From Anseranas semipalmata (taxonomy: Eukaryota; Chordata; Aves; Anseriformes; Anseranatidae), in assembly GCA_013399115.1 (NCBI GenBank), contig VXAA01001877.1, forward strand, positions 161,886-225,885: a DNA stretch of 64,000 nucleotides, written 5' to 3'. The position numbers were made by a program, and so were the translations under genes. The notes under the pieces are model-generated. The model did not search any database. It was not told where the DNA came from and saw only the letters and a list, made by a program, of their open reading frames with translations. Shown here in pieces: positions 48,601-59,889 of the stretch (positions are counted from its first letter, which is position 1; the number at the start of each line of letters is the position of its first letter).

Positions 48601-51600
48601 TACATTTATAAAAGTACCTACTGATATCACTGGAGCATCTGGGTAGGCAGCTGTGACTCCCTTTCCCTTCCCTACCCCACTGTTGCTGCAGCACCCGCTC
48701 TGCTTACTCTTCATTTTGTACGTCTCAGAAGAGGGGCAACAGAGAAGGAACAAAACAAAATGAGTAACTGCTGTACTATAATAAAATCTCCCTGCACTGT
48801 TTTCCACCCCCTCCTCCTTTCTGGAAAAAAGATAAAAAATAGCAGGGTGTGTTGATGGCTGTTGATGAGATAAAAAGAAAGGGGATGTTTATGAGGAGTG
48901 GGATCTGCATGAACCTGAAAGGAGGAAGCATCTTCCATGAAGAAGGAGCGATGAATTCTTACGAGGCAGTGGGAGAAGCAGGGAGACACAGCCCTCAAGC
49001 AGAAAGTAGAAAATACAGGAAGAAGAATCGTCAGTAATGAGGGAAGAGAAGGAGGTGAAAACTCGAGAGATAGTGGACCCAGTGGGCTTCCAAAATGGAG
49101 AGAAGAGAGAACTGGGAGGAGAGCAGATGACCAGTGCTGCTGACACTGTCTGCACCTGTTCCAATGCCAAAGACGCAGCAGTAGGAAAGCAGGGCTGAGA
49201 ACCACAGTTGCTCGCAGGGGCATGATGCCAATGCTTCTCAGTCATACTATTTTTGTGTTTTGTTGAACAGGGCTGGACTGGATGTGCAGGTGGATCAGAG
49301 TCACCTGGTGATGATAGCTTCAACATACCTCCTGCTAATTTACTTCTTCCCAGGCAGATTATCCAACTACCACTTTGCCAGCACAGCCCCACTGCTGGTC
49401 ACTTGGCAGTCCCCAGGCACGGGGACAGCCCTGAGCTGTGGTGCAGACCAAAGCAATGCTTTTGCTTAGCACCATGTTCAAAACAGAGAGCAGAGGTATG
49501 TATTGGGCTTATTTTAATGAGGCTTCATCTGAGTTTCTCAAGAGATGTATCTTACTGAAAGCTGGATCTGCAGTCTTCTGTTTTGTCACATCCATCCTCT
49601 TCTCTCACCAGCTGCACTCTTAAATTATTTTGCCAATCTCGCAATACTTTTGTATTCACTTTGCCCACAGGGCAAGTGGCTTCTCAGAAGCATTAACTGA
49701 GGGCAGCTAGAGGCAGGATCTGCTCCAGCATAGCTTTAGATGTGCAAGAAACATGATTGCAAGAAATAGTCTTGTATAAGTGAAGGTGATTCTGTGGTGA
49801 GCTTCCCTCCTCAGAGGAAGATATCTTAAATAGTGAAGTCAAGGCTCCATGTAATAAAAGGAAAGCTAGAGGAAGAGACTAGCATGTGACCCTCTTTTTT
49901 CTGCTGCCATATGTTACCAAAAATAGTTGAGAAGGGCCTGCGTCAGCCATGGACTGCACCTCGTGCAGGGGAACCCCAGTTTTGAGGTGCATTTCTGTGT
50001 GCTGATGCAGTTCAGGTTAGATAATGCCATAATAAAAATGAATTGCCATAGGGAATGTCACAGAAAGTGAGTTACCATGGACAAAGTTAGTATAACAGCC
50101 TGGTTCTGCTTTATTCCACCCTGTTATGAAGGGTGAGGATAAAAATGAACTTAAACTCACCCAGTCCAGAAGAACCTTTCCAGTTCTTTCTGAGTCCTGA
50201 GGAATGGGAAGGCTTCCCAACCATCCTGCTTTCCTGTTTTATTTGGCTTCATTGCCTCCCTCCACACACCATTCGTGTGTTGGAACTCAAAGGCAACTGA
50301 AGTTACAATTTCTTTTCTTACTTCTTTGTTTTGTGCTACAGACTTGCCTTTCCCTTGTGCTAAAGAGTACAGTTACACTGTAAAAGTGTATTCCAGCAAA
50401 ATTAGAATCCAAGAGGAGAAAGGAAGACGTTTAGTCCTTATTTTCCACGTCACCAGAAACACAGCATGAGCTTATGCTACCTCAGTTACAGATGTTGGGG
50501 AAGCATGCGATCCCTCATCAAGAAACATAAGTTAGATTAGAAAATAATAACATTATTTTGACTAACTTATTCCATATGACTACTTGATAAACATGTGGGA
50601 TACCATTATTTCTTTGACCTTCTGTATTTTCACTGTTTTGAGTTATATTCTGGAAATGAAGTAAATTTATATACAAATCAGCTCTGATAAAACTAAAAAA
50701 CAACTGTACTTTTATTACTTCTCCAGATAGGTTTTCATCTGGTATGTCTCGTAAATGCTGTTGTTTACATACAGCTCTCCAACATCATTTTAAATTGAAT
50801 ATTTTAGTATGTTCTAAATGCAGTGAAAGCCTGGGGTTTTTGATTCATTGTACTGGACAAGCAGTTTTTAGCAGCACTACTTTCAAGTGACTGCCTGCCT
50901 AAAACATGTTGAGGGAATGGAAAATACGCAGTGCATTAAGCGTATTTAAAGCAAAATGAATTTGGTTATAGTAGCATTTAAAGTGTTTTGCAACTAACTG
51001 CAACTGATGTGCATACATTTCACTCACGAGTGTATATGTTGGAAGCAGAGGCAGAACTGAAGTATACAAGAAGAGGCAAAGGAGGGTGAAGTACAAAGGA
51101 GATCACTTTACATGTTTTGACCTTATTCTCCTGAATTTCACACGCCCGTACTGCTGACATTCTGAAAGGGGCTCCATGTCCAGCCTCCCCCAGCTCCTCC
51201 AGTGGGCAGAGCCTCCCCGGCGGGTGGAGCAGACGTTGTTCTGTGGGATGTTTCATCAGCTAGGGGGGAATAATGGCAGTAGGGAGCTATTTCTTGATGA
51301 GCCATTGATAACTTGAAGTCTCCAGGGCCTTCCTGCCCAGCTGCACCCCCTCAGCCCTCTGTCACAAATTCCACCTGGGAGGTAACGCTGGAAGCATTGG
51401 GAGTGCCATCTCCAGCGTGCCACAGCATCCGTCTTGCCAGACTGCTTGCTTGCTTTGTTCTGCACAGTCACTGGGGCTTCAGAAACGGAGCTTGAACTGG
51501 GAGGCTGAGCTGCTGGTCTGACAGCAGCTCTGTCCTTGCCCTCACCTAATCCTTACAGCTCAGCCACCTCCACCTGGGGCTGCCACAGCCACCACTATTT

Positions 51601-51700
51601 GTCCCCTGATGCTGACCGATTTAGCACCATGTTAGTAGCAAGCAGCCTGTCTGTGCTCCGGCTTGGGGTCAGTTCAGTTCAAGGCAGAGTTAGCCTGCCC
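42650..51700. other. Intronic sequence, nothing firmly recognised
   Basis: Unique sequence with open frames of 129 and 119 codons (42639-43028 and 43102-43461, + strand) and overlapping minus-strand frames of 170 and 167 codons at 48711-49392. The minus-strand frames reflect the purine-rich + strand at 48840-49130. None shows a domain I recognise. An A-rich run lies at 48243-48268. Confidence 0.5.
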
Positions 51701-52369
51701 TTTGCCGAGCAGGTGCAGGTCTGAATCCGTCCTTACAAAGACAACAGGACTTCAGGCACTGAGACGTTTAGTTCACTTTCTTTGAGATCTGTGGTTTGGT
51801 TGCCAGTAGCATTAATAGAGCTGGCATATAAATCACAGTGAATGTAAACCATTTGGGCTTCAGCGTGCCAGGCAGATATCCATGTAGAGAGAAGGGCAAT
51901 TAAATCCTCTTCCATTATAAACCTTATAGAATAAGGCTCTGGCTGAGGTCGTGCACATATGGGAATTTTCTCTGGTGAAGCCTGATGAGTTGTCGTCCTC
52001 GTTGCCAATAATGTGGATAAATAAAAGGCTTAACAATTAGGAGAGAAAGGAAGCAAAGATAATATACCTGTCAAACTTTTTGTATTATTAATGTACAAGT
52101 GAAAAAACTTTATGCTTATGCATGCTGTTGCCCTCAATACCAGCTGTTGACTGTGCACATGAATTGGTATTTTACATCGGCTGAACAGCCTTGCTGCCAG
52201 CAAACACTCCAACAGGCAACATCCATAACAGCAGTCTACCCACACTCCATACAATTCCAGCTATTCTTCAAATTAATAATAATACTTAATAAAGCTTCAT
52301 CTCTCATTTGCAAAGAAAACCTTCAATTAATGTTAATCAGCATCCTCAGAATGTGATCAGGCTGGGCTT

Positions 52370-52840
52370 GTAGCTGGACGTGCCGAAACAGTTCAACTGG
52401 CAGATGGAGCATTTTCCAACTATTTTAATTAATGACTGCTCATTTCAAATGTTAATGCTATTAAATAAATAGGCAAAACAAATAAAAATAATGTACGTTA
52501 TGAAAATGCCGCTATCAGAAGCAGTTTTGATCAAAAAAGTGAGCCTTGCTCAAGCCCAAGAAGGGCCCAACCATCCCCTGCTGGCTAAACAAGCTCTAAT
52601 AAAGACAGGACTTGCTTTTGTTACTTGCTTTTTCCAACCATTTGTCTGGGATTGACATTTATATCACTTCCATTTTAACCTGCTGGCATCAACTGAGTCA
52701 TTGCTTCTCCACGTATTAGAACATTTTTCTGCAGAAAATGGGAAAGGATTTCCTTCGCATGTTGTAGGCTTTTTTCATGTAAGATTTAGACTGCCCCTGC
52801 TTCTTGCCTTTTCTATTTGAACTAATTGCCTTATTTATTT
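52370..52840. promoter_or_regulatory. Candidate conserved non-coding block
   Basis: AT-rich, repeat-free sequence. It has an E-box (CAGATG, 52401-52406), a homeodomain palindrome (TTAATTAAT, 52425-52433), a Sox-like 'aacaaataaaaataatg' and an AP-1 site (TGAGTCA, 52694-52700). It lies about 2 kb before the coding exon. Of the blocks here, this one and 62.6-63.3 kb look most like deeply conserved enhancers. This is inference only. Confidence 0.33.
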
Positions 52841-53154
52841 ATTTTTTTTAAATGGCTTTACTTTCTGTGAACCTTGTATACCATAGCACTGATGTAGTCC
52901 CACATTCGTTCAGGCTTATAAAGAGTTCAATTAGCCCCTTAATGCCTAGTTCAGTCACAATTAAACCTTCCCTGTTGACTCGGGATTGGTCTTTCTAAAG
53001 GCAGTGGAGGTGTTTTTAATTATTCATTCTCTGGTTTGTTTCTTACAGCAGTCTCAGCTGTGCTTTATTATTCAAAGGTTAATGCAAACTGAGGACTGGG
53101 TAAATTAAATTCGTTTGGCAGCTAGCAACCAGATGTATTACAGACACTGTGAAA

Positions 53155-53191
53155 GATGGATGGATGGATGGATGGATGGATGGATGGATGG
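53155..53191. repeat. (GATG)9 microsatellite
   Basis: About nine perfect copies of a 4-bp unit (GATG/ATGG). On the minus strand it reads as an I-H-P-S repeat in short frames, which is an artefact. Confidence 0.97.
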
Positions 53192-54652
53192 CAAGACTTT
53201 TGCTATAGTGACACTTAAAAAGCCAGATTCTATCTTTAAAACAATTGCTAGTTTTGTTTCTATGGCTGGTAGATAATGAATGTTCCATAATGTTATATTC
53301 TCTATAACCCATTTTTGATAAGAAAGCATGTAGTTTAGAAAGCCAAGAAGTATTAACAGCTATTATAGAAAATTGATGTAGGTACCATGACTAATGAACT
53401 ACGCCACACAGTACTAAGTCACTGCGTTGTATGCAGGGAATCATGCAGTCAGAAGTTTTAATGAAGGGAGCCCAAGGAATTTCAGGTGAAAGAGGGTTTT
53501 ATTAACTTTCAGTGAACAAAATGAATAGTTGAGCAGTGAACATGACATGATGTCGTATAATAATTGTATGCCTTGGGTACATTGTGAGGCATGGAGCATA
53601 GCCAAGAGCTTTCATCTGTTCTACACACAGGGTTATAACACAAACCCCTGCATACGGTGGAAATCTTTATTGCAAACATAACAAGAATACTTTCACAAGA
53701 AATGCCTTAAGACAATACCACGTCACTTATTTGAAAAATCTACCAATGCTGCATTCCTGTGAAAAATATTAATCAGGTATCCAGAAGTCACCCTCCCAAA
53801 TGATCCTAATTAGAATTCAGGTCCTGTATCGGTGACTTGTATCAGCAGGCTGTGAAACAAATCTTCATATTCCTTAAGAGGCCACCCTGGGTAAAATATG
53901 TCTTCCTGTGGACAAGCATTACATTGTATGAAATGAGGCTATGTTGACTTTTGGAATAGTAATGCCCAAAAACTTTAGTAGTTTTTAATTTGCTTTTTCC
54001 GGGCATTGACTGTGTAGGTGAGAGATTTTTCTTGTTCCATGTATAGGATTATGTTTTGTACATTTTAAATACTGTTTCAGTACTGTGTTTTTAAATGAGG
54101 ACTTTGAATTAACATAATCCAACTGTTGAACCTGCTTCCTGTTTATGATTTTTTTATGATAGCATAACAATTGCAGATTAAAGCAGCCTTCTGTACTAGT
54201 GACTGGAGTCCTTAGGATAGTAACTTACAAAGTGCAGCTGCAAGGTCATTTGTACCATGCTGTCTTTAGTACAGTGTGTGCTGTATAATAATGTGTGTAA
54301 TCGCACTGCTACTGACTGATGAGGTAGGTGGATGAGGAGGTAGGTGAAAATAGGATGGCTTGTGAGGCAAGACAGTGACAAGACATCTCAGCAAAGTCTC
54401 TGTATCCTTGTACTGTAACTACTTCACATCTGCCCACTAAAACATTTGAGATAAGATGGTCAGGAATTTTCTGTGCTTATTTGAATAATTTATAATATGA
54501 TTTTAATACTTTTTTCTGGCTGAATATATCACTTCTCTGGCGGAGCTTAGGACACCAGTAATGTGTTATCGAGGACTAACTTAACGAATGTGATACACGA
54601 TTTTAACTTCCAGCGTTGTTGCAAAACCAGTGGTACTACTAGTAGAGTGTAA

Positions 54653-54871
<219 letters not shown>

Positions 54872-55689
54872 TGATAGGAGTCCTCTCCTTGTGATATTTT
54901 TTAATGTGTATGTTGGTATAACATTGTAGGATGAAATATAAAACTTTCAAGGCAATAATGAATATTTAAACTGCATATTTTGGTGGAAAAAAAATTAAAT
55001 AACTGCTTAAAATGTGCTTGCATGTCTCCAGTACAGCTGGATGAATATGGATTTATTTAGCAAATAGTTGCATAATTTCCAGCAGTTATTTGTTTGATTT
55101 GGATTTGTTTCTAATATGAACGTATTTATATTTGAGTTGCACCCTTTGTAAGCAGCTGAAGATACTTAATCTTTCCAGTTGACCCATATCATTCACCAGG
55201 GGTCTGTGGCAGCCTGACAAAATATGCACCTTTTGTGCTACCCCATATAAATTACTTCTCCAGATGCAAACTACACTACTCTTCATGAAGATAATTAATT
55301 GCTTTACATTGTTTTTCTGGAAGACTATGGAATTATGGCAGCAAAGACAAGAAATTGGAGAGAAAAAAAAATGACTTACAGAATTCCTTACAGATTTGTT
55401 TTCTAATGCTGTCCATGATGACACTAACCACAAATGTAGACCTGTTCCAATAACATGAAGCTGGCAGATCATTACCATGATACAGTAGGCTCAGAATGTC
55501 ATGCAGGAAATATTTAGTGGTTTTAAAGACCAGAGAAACAGAAATGGGATGAAATGCAGTAGTGCAAAATGTCATTGATAACCAGTAGGAATAATTGCTG
55601 AGAGAGGGTGTCAAAATGAGGTTTTATTGGTTGATCACAGGATTATTACAAACCACCAGTCTAAGGCATCTGTAAAATGGCAAAAACAC

Positions 55690-56055
55690 TCCTATGATGC
55701 ATCATCTGGCATTTCCTGTAGAGATAAGGAATTGCTGGTGTCATACACAAGACACTTGTAAGACCTTATCTGGAAGACTGAGTACAATTCTTGACACCCA
55801 TGCTCACTAACGTGAATAGAAACTGGAAAATTTACCCAGCAGGGCTATTAACAGAATCAAGTAAATTGATGGGTCTGTCTATTATGAAACAAAGTGAAGA
55901 GAGGTTAATTTTCACCTTCCAAGTGTGGAGAGTGAGGTTTTGGAATAGGTCCTCAGGAGAAGTTATGGGAGCAGAAATATTTCCCTTCCTTTTGACACAT
56001 TTGTGAAAAGGTTGATACATCATGTTTGCGTATAGTAGATGGGTATTGCACTGAA
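55690..56055 (+). repeat. CR1/L3-type LINE remnant, 3' part of ORF2
   Basis: In + orientation the order is 'acacttgtaagaccttatct' and 'ggaagactgagtacaattct' (decayed L-V-R-P-Y-L-E-x-C-V-Q-F), then a segment ending 'gaaacaaagtgaagagaggt', then 'ccaagtgtggagagtgaggt' and 'tttggaataggtcctcagga' (the family's R-V-V-x-x-W-N-R-L-P-x-E region). The blocks are collinear with CR1/L3 ORF2. It is broken by frameshifts and stops and does not code. It starts about 840 bp after the UBE2E2 exon, on the same strand as the gene. Confidence 0.62.
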
Positions 56056-56059
56056 AGAG

Positions 56060-59000
56060 AGAGTAGTCAATTCCGATTTGATTATTGTGCGTACACTATT
56101 GAAAGAGGAGCATTTATAAACAGAATTTTAATGCTGCAATCGTAATGTTTATAGTAGCTAACATTATTATCAGAGAAAAGTTTTAAAAAAAGAATGAGAG
56201 ATGTGAGTTAAAATACTCGTCATTCTGTAAACTGCACTTTCCCAACCAGTGACCTAAAGATGGGACAAAACCACATTCGGTAGCAGACACAGATGGCCTA
56301 ACTTTGTTTCCACTTCTAGTGTTCCAGTTTAGGGAAGCTTTGAGGTCATGGATAAATATTATGGGGGTTGTACACCCTGCCGACCACAAATTTTCTGATT
56401 TAGATATTTATGATTATGCAGTGAAGAAAAACTTTGAAACTTTACAACTCCAAGCTTCTTTTTCAGCCATTTAAAGCATTGGCACACAGCTCAGGCAATG
56501 CTCTGTTCTTCTTGCCTTCCTCCCAGCCCAGGCCATTCTGGCCTTCTTATTTGCTATATGAGGTCTACCTTGACAGGCTCCTTCTGTTTGCTTCTTTGCT
56601 GCTTAGTCTTTTTGTAATAGCTGTAATGCAAGAGTTACAGTCAGTCCCGCAGCCAATTAAAAGGAGAATTATTTGGTGGTTATTGGCATATTCACTGGAT
56701 GGATTTCTTGAGTATAAAATAGAGCATGAAGTTCTCTCAATGGTCTGAACCCAATATATGAAGAATTAGAGCTGAAAGACAAGTTGTCGGGATATCTTTT
56801 CTCCTTGTCTTTGTTGAATCTCTTGAATTTTAGTCAATATATACAACAGCATCCTTTTAAAATAGAAGGTGGCAGTCCAGTTTGCTGTTTCACCATGAGA
56901 CAAAGACTTTTTCAGTCCACCCTCAGTTGTGTTTGGCAACTGTATTATTTTGAGACACAAGCAATGCAGCTGTGCATTGCTTATTAATGAAATACCAAGC
57001 AAAGGGGTGGTTCTTATCCCGCTTTGTAAAACATTTTTTGTCTGCCTTTATCTTGATACCAATTGTCATTCTAAGAAATGTGTGCATATAAATCACATGA
57101 AAATGTACTCCCTGATAAAGGAGAGAGCTGATGGTGCCATATTGTATTACTAAAAGGGCAGTATTTATGATGAGGGAAATTGTTATCTATACAAAACTAA
57201 TGAGTACATGTGCACAGGGGACTAGTGTCAGATAGAACTAATGTTTCACTAACATATTTTGTACACATAGATTCTTATTCTATTCACTTGAGCCACTGTC
57301 ATAAATAACCCTATTTTCAGTCCTGCTGTAGGAAGTCTTAAGCTGTTACTACTTCATTACACATCTTTCCCAGATGCTATGAAATTGATTCACAGGTTAA
57401 ATTGTCTGGGAAGTCCCTTGAATAAAGCAATGTGGGAAGATGACTGCTGGTCATAAGGTAGCTGCTGCTAGTCAATATTGTTGGGAAAAGGTACTTAAAT
57501 ATGTTCTCCAAACTCTTATTTCTAGCAAAAGAAACGTAGTGAGCCTGTGGAACACAACACATGGCATCACAGTACAGTGCTATCTGTGTCACCGGGTCCT
57601 GGCAACTCTTCTACTTTACCATGAGATTTGTGATATTTGGGGCTGTTCTTAAAATCATGGTTCTTAGAGTAATGGGAGTGGATAATCACAGATTTTTTTT
57701 CTAAGTATATCCCACTCCTCATGGCTCTATCAACTCAAAAAAAAACCCCTAGAGATAAAATGCAAAACTGTGGAATATACTGAGAAAGACATAAAATATA
57801 TCCCTGACTGTTGGCAAGGTTACCTCCATGTCAGTACATAGCAGAAAGGGCCTAAATTCACGTTTTTTGCTATGATTGAATTCATACATTCCTCCTGAGA
57901 TTTCTGTGGGCCACGTTCATCCCTGTTTTACTATGAAGAAAGGAAGCACTTAAATTAGTACTGTCAAAATTGATCTTCTAGAAATATGACCACAAAAGAC
58001 CTGGGAAGAAACAGAAACTGTATTTCCCAGATGCTATTACTTGACCCAGCTTGAGGTTCCAAAGGCAAATGCCCATGTCACATAACATAGTTACTGTTAA
58101 AGGGCCTAATCCAAAGTGTATTAAAATCTGCAGAAAAATTTCCACAATCCCTTCTGCTTATCTATTCTGAGATGTTGCACAGTCTGTTATCATGCATGTG
58201 TATGTTGCACATGCATGTTGTGGAGCAAAAAATCATTTTTAAATTAAGAAAAATATATTGAAAGTAAATTCTGGATAAATGTCTTTTATTTTTATTATTA
58301 TAATTAAAAAAAATGTGGTGTAGCCATTTTTTGTTTTGTATTATGCAAAGATCTTAATATTTTCTACAGGATCCAAATTCCTTCTATAAACCCTGTTGAT
58401 GCTTATTCTGATCATTGGGAACCCTGTTGCATATTGGAAAACATGAATTAAAATTAAAAAACTGAGAGCACATTTGCACATGAAGAATAGATGTTTGAAC
58501 CTATATTTTGAACATGGGGGGATTAGCAAATGTATGCAGTCATTTTTGTTTGTTCTTCTAGATAGTTAATCTGCTTTCTTCAGTTTTTACCTTTATCTCT
58601 ATTCTTCACGTCCTCTGATTGCACTATGTGCCTCATTTTATGTTTGTAGTTTTGTATACTCAAACATCAGGCTTCCCTTCAGTCTTTCCCCTACAGGTCA
58701 TCAGTTTTCTTTTTGTCTGTCTTTGTACTGACACCTGTCAGTGTCTCTCTGAAGCTGAGCCATAAGTGTAATATCAAAATAAGTTATTTTTCAACAAAGT
58801 AGGAGATTCCATGTGGTAGGTCAGATTATAATTTGCATTCACGATACTCATTTTTTCCCCTTTGAAGTCAGTCTATTTCAGTCTTTCAACTTGGTCTCAT
58901 GCCTTGAAACTGGACTCCAAGCTTTCTGAGCCAAAGTTCAGTGACCCTTTCAGCTCTGCTTGCCTTTAAGACCCATGGCATTTTGCTTCATTCACAACTG

Positions 59001-59150
59001 CAGAACACTCGTGCGGAGGAGAGAGTTGTTCCTCCAAAAGAAGTTGCCCTACGTGTGATAGATGCAGCTTGACTAGGAGTGGCGGAGTGACATCCCAGCC
59101 TAACTGCAATTTCTCTGTATAACCAGAGAACAAAATTTTTAGAACAGCTC
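56060..59150. other. Intronic sequence, nothing firmly recognised
   Basis: AT-rich unique sequence with a 104-codon + frame at 56434-56748 that has no recognisable domain. The inverted repeat at 58191-58217 is listed separately. Confidence 0.55.
58191..58217. repeat. Perfect inverted repeat, 10-bp arms and 7-nt loop
   Basis: CATGCATGTG, a 7-nt spacer TATGTTG, then CACATGCATG, its exact reverse complement. It could form a short hairpin in RNA or a small cruciform. No longer stem extends it, so a microRNA precursor is unlikely. Confidence 0.9.
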
Positions 59151-59159
59151 ATCTGAGAA

Positions 59160-59440
59160 CTGACAAATTAGCTTTGGCTTTCTGGGAGGCTCTAATCAAT
59201 TAAAAACCCTTCGCTGGCCTCCACTGTGAGGAAGCTTCCGTAATGCTGCAGAAATGAGCTGAGCACCCCCTTGGCTGAGTCAGCGAGAAAACAGGCAGCC
59301 TGCAGAATCGCCCTTTCCTTTGCAGCGGTCTACCAAGTCTCACGCTGGCTTTATGAAATGCCGGGCAAGAGGAAGATGTGGAACAGGCAAAGCAAGCCAT
59401 AGATGTGCACATGATCTCACCTTCTGCTAAAGGCCAGATG
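59160..59440. promoter_or_regulatory. Candidate regulatory block with MARE-like palindrome
   Basis: 59274-59284 reads GCTGAGTCAGC, an 11-bp palindrome apart from its centre and matching 11 of 13 T-MARE positions, with an AP-1 core. The surrounding sequence is repeat-free and moderately GC-rich. Regulatory role is inferred. Confidence 0.27.
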
Positions 59441-59805
59441 CTGGTGAGACTTCATTCTCGGTCACTTTGAGGCTTCACTTCAGCCCCAAATTACAGTATC
59501 TGCCTTGTAGTGCAGCAGGATTTAGGATAAAGTTGTGGCCTCTTCAGAGCAACCACTTACAGAAATGAATAAAAATACTTAGATGGCCTGCCAAGGAAAT
59601 AACCTTGCATTTCTCCAATGCCTTAATGACCCCCAGCCCTTTGTAGAAATACCTTTGAGATTTCTTTTTCCTGCTAACTGCCTTCCTTTCATCCTTGATG
59701 GATTCAGACAGTTCCCCCCTTGGCTTTTACAGGGGAAAGCTCTCTCTCTTGTTCTGTCTCTTTCTATGCAGTATTGGACAGGATATATAGCTATGCATAG
59801 AAAGG

Positions 59806-59886
59806 TGGGTGTGTATGTGTGGGTGTATGTGTGTGTATATATATATCTTCATAAATATATTTGTATGTGTATGTATACATATATAC
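59806..59886. repeat. TG/TA-rich microsatellite
   Basis: A compound run of GTGTGTATGTG, then TATATATA, then TATGTATACATATATAC. The alternating purine-pyrimidine stretch could adopt Z-DNA. Confidence 0.92.
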
Positions 59887-59889
59887 GAG

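Noticed and set aside
48711..49392. Overlapping minus-strand open frames of 170 and 167 codons
   Set aside because: Two frames open at once over the same bases reflect the purine-rich + strand. The products are low-complexity Ser/Leu/Pro-rich and show no domain.
53155..53191. I-H-P-S repeat protein segment on the minus strand
   Set aside because: It is the translation of a (GATG)n microsatellite.
54320..54327. TGAGGTAG, identical to the let-7 seed start, in a GAGGTAGGTG direct repeat (54321-54330 and 54337-54346)
   Set aside because: The bases after it do not continue as let-7 and no complementary arm forms a precursor hairpin nearby. It is a local purine-rich direct repeat.
57814..57840. 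'aaggttacctcc' as the start of the next UBE2E2 exon
   Set aside because: Only the first few bases fit. Translation diverges at once from the expected VTFRTRIYHC and there is no good acceptor tract.
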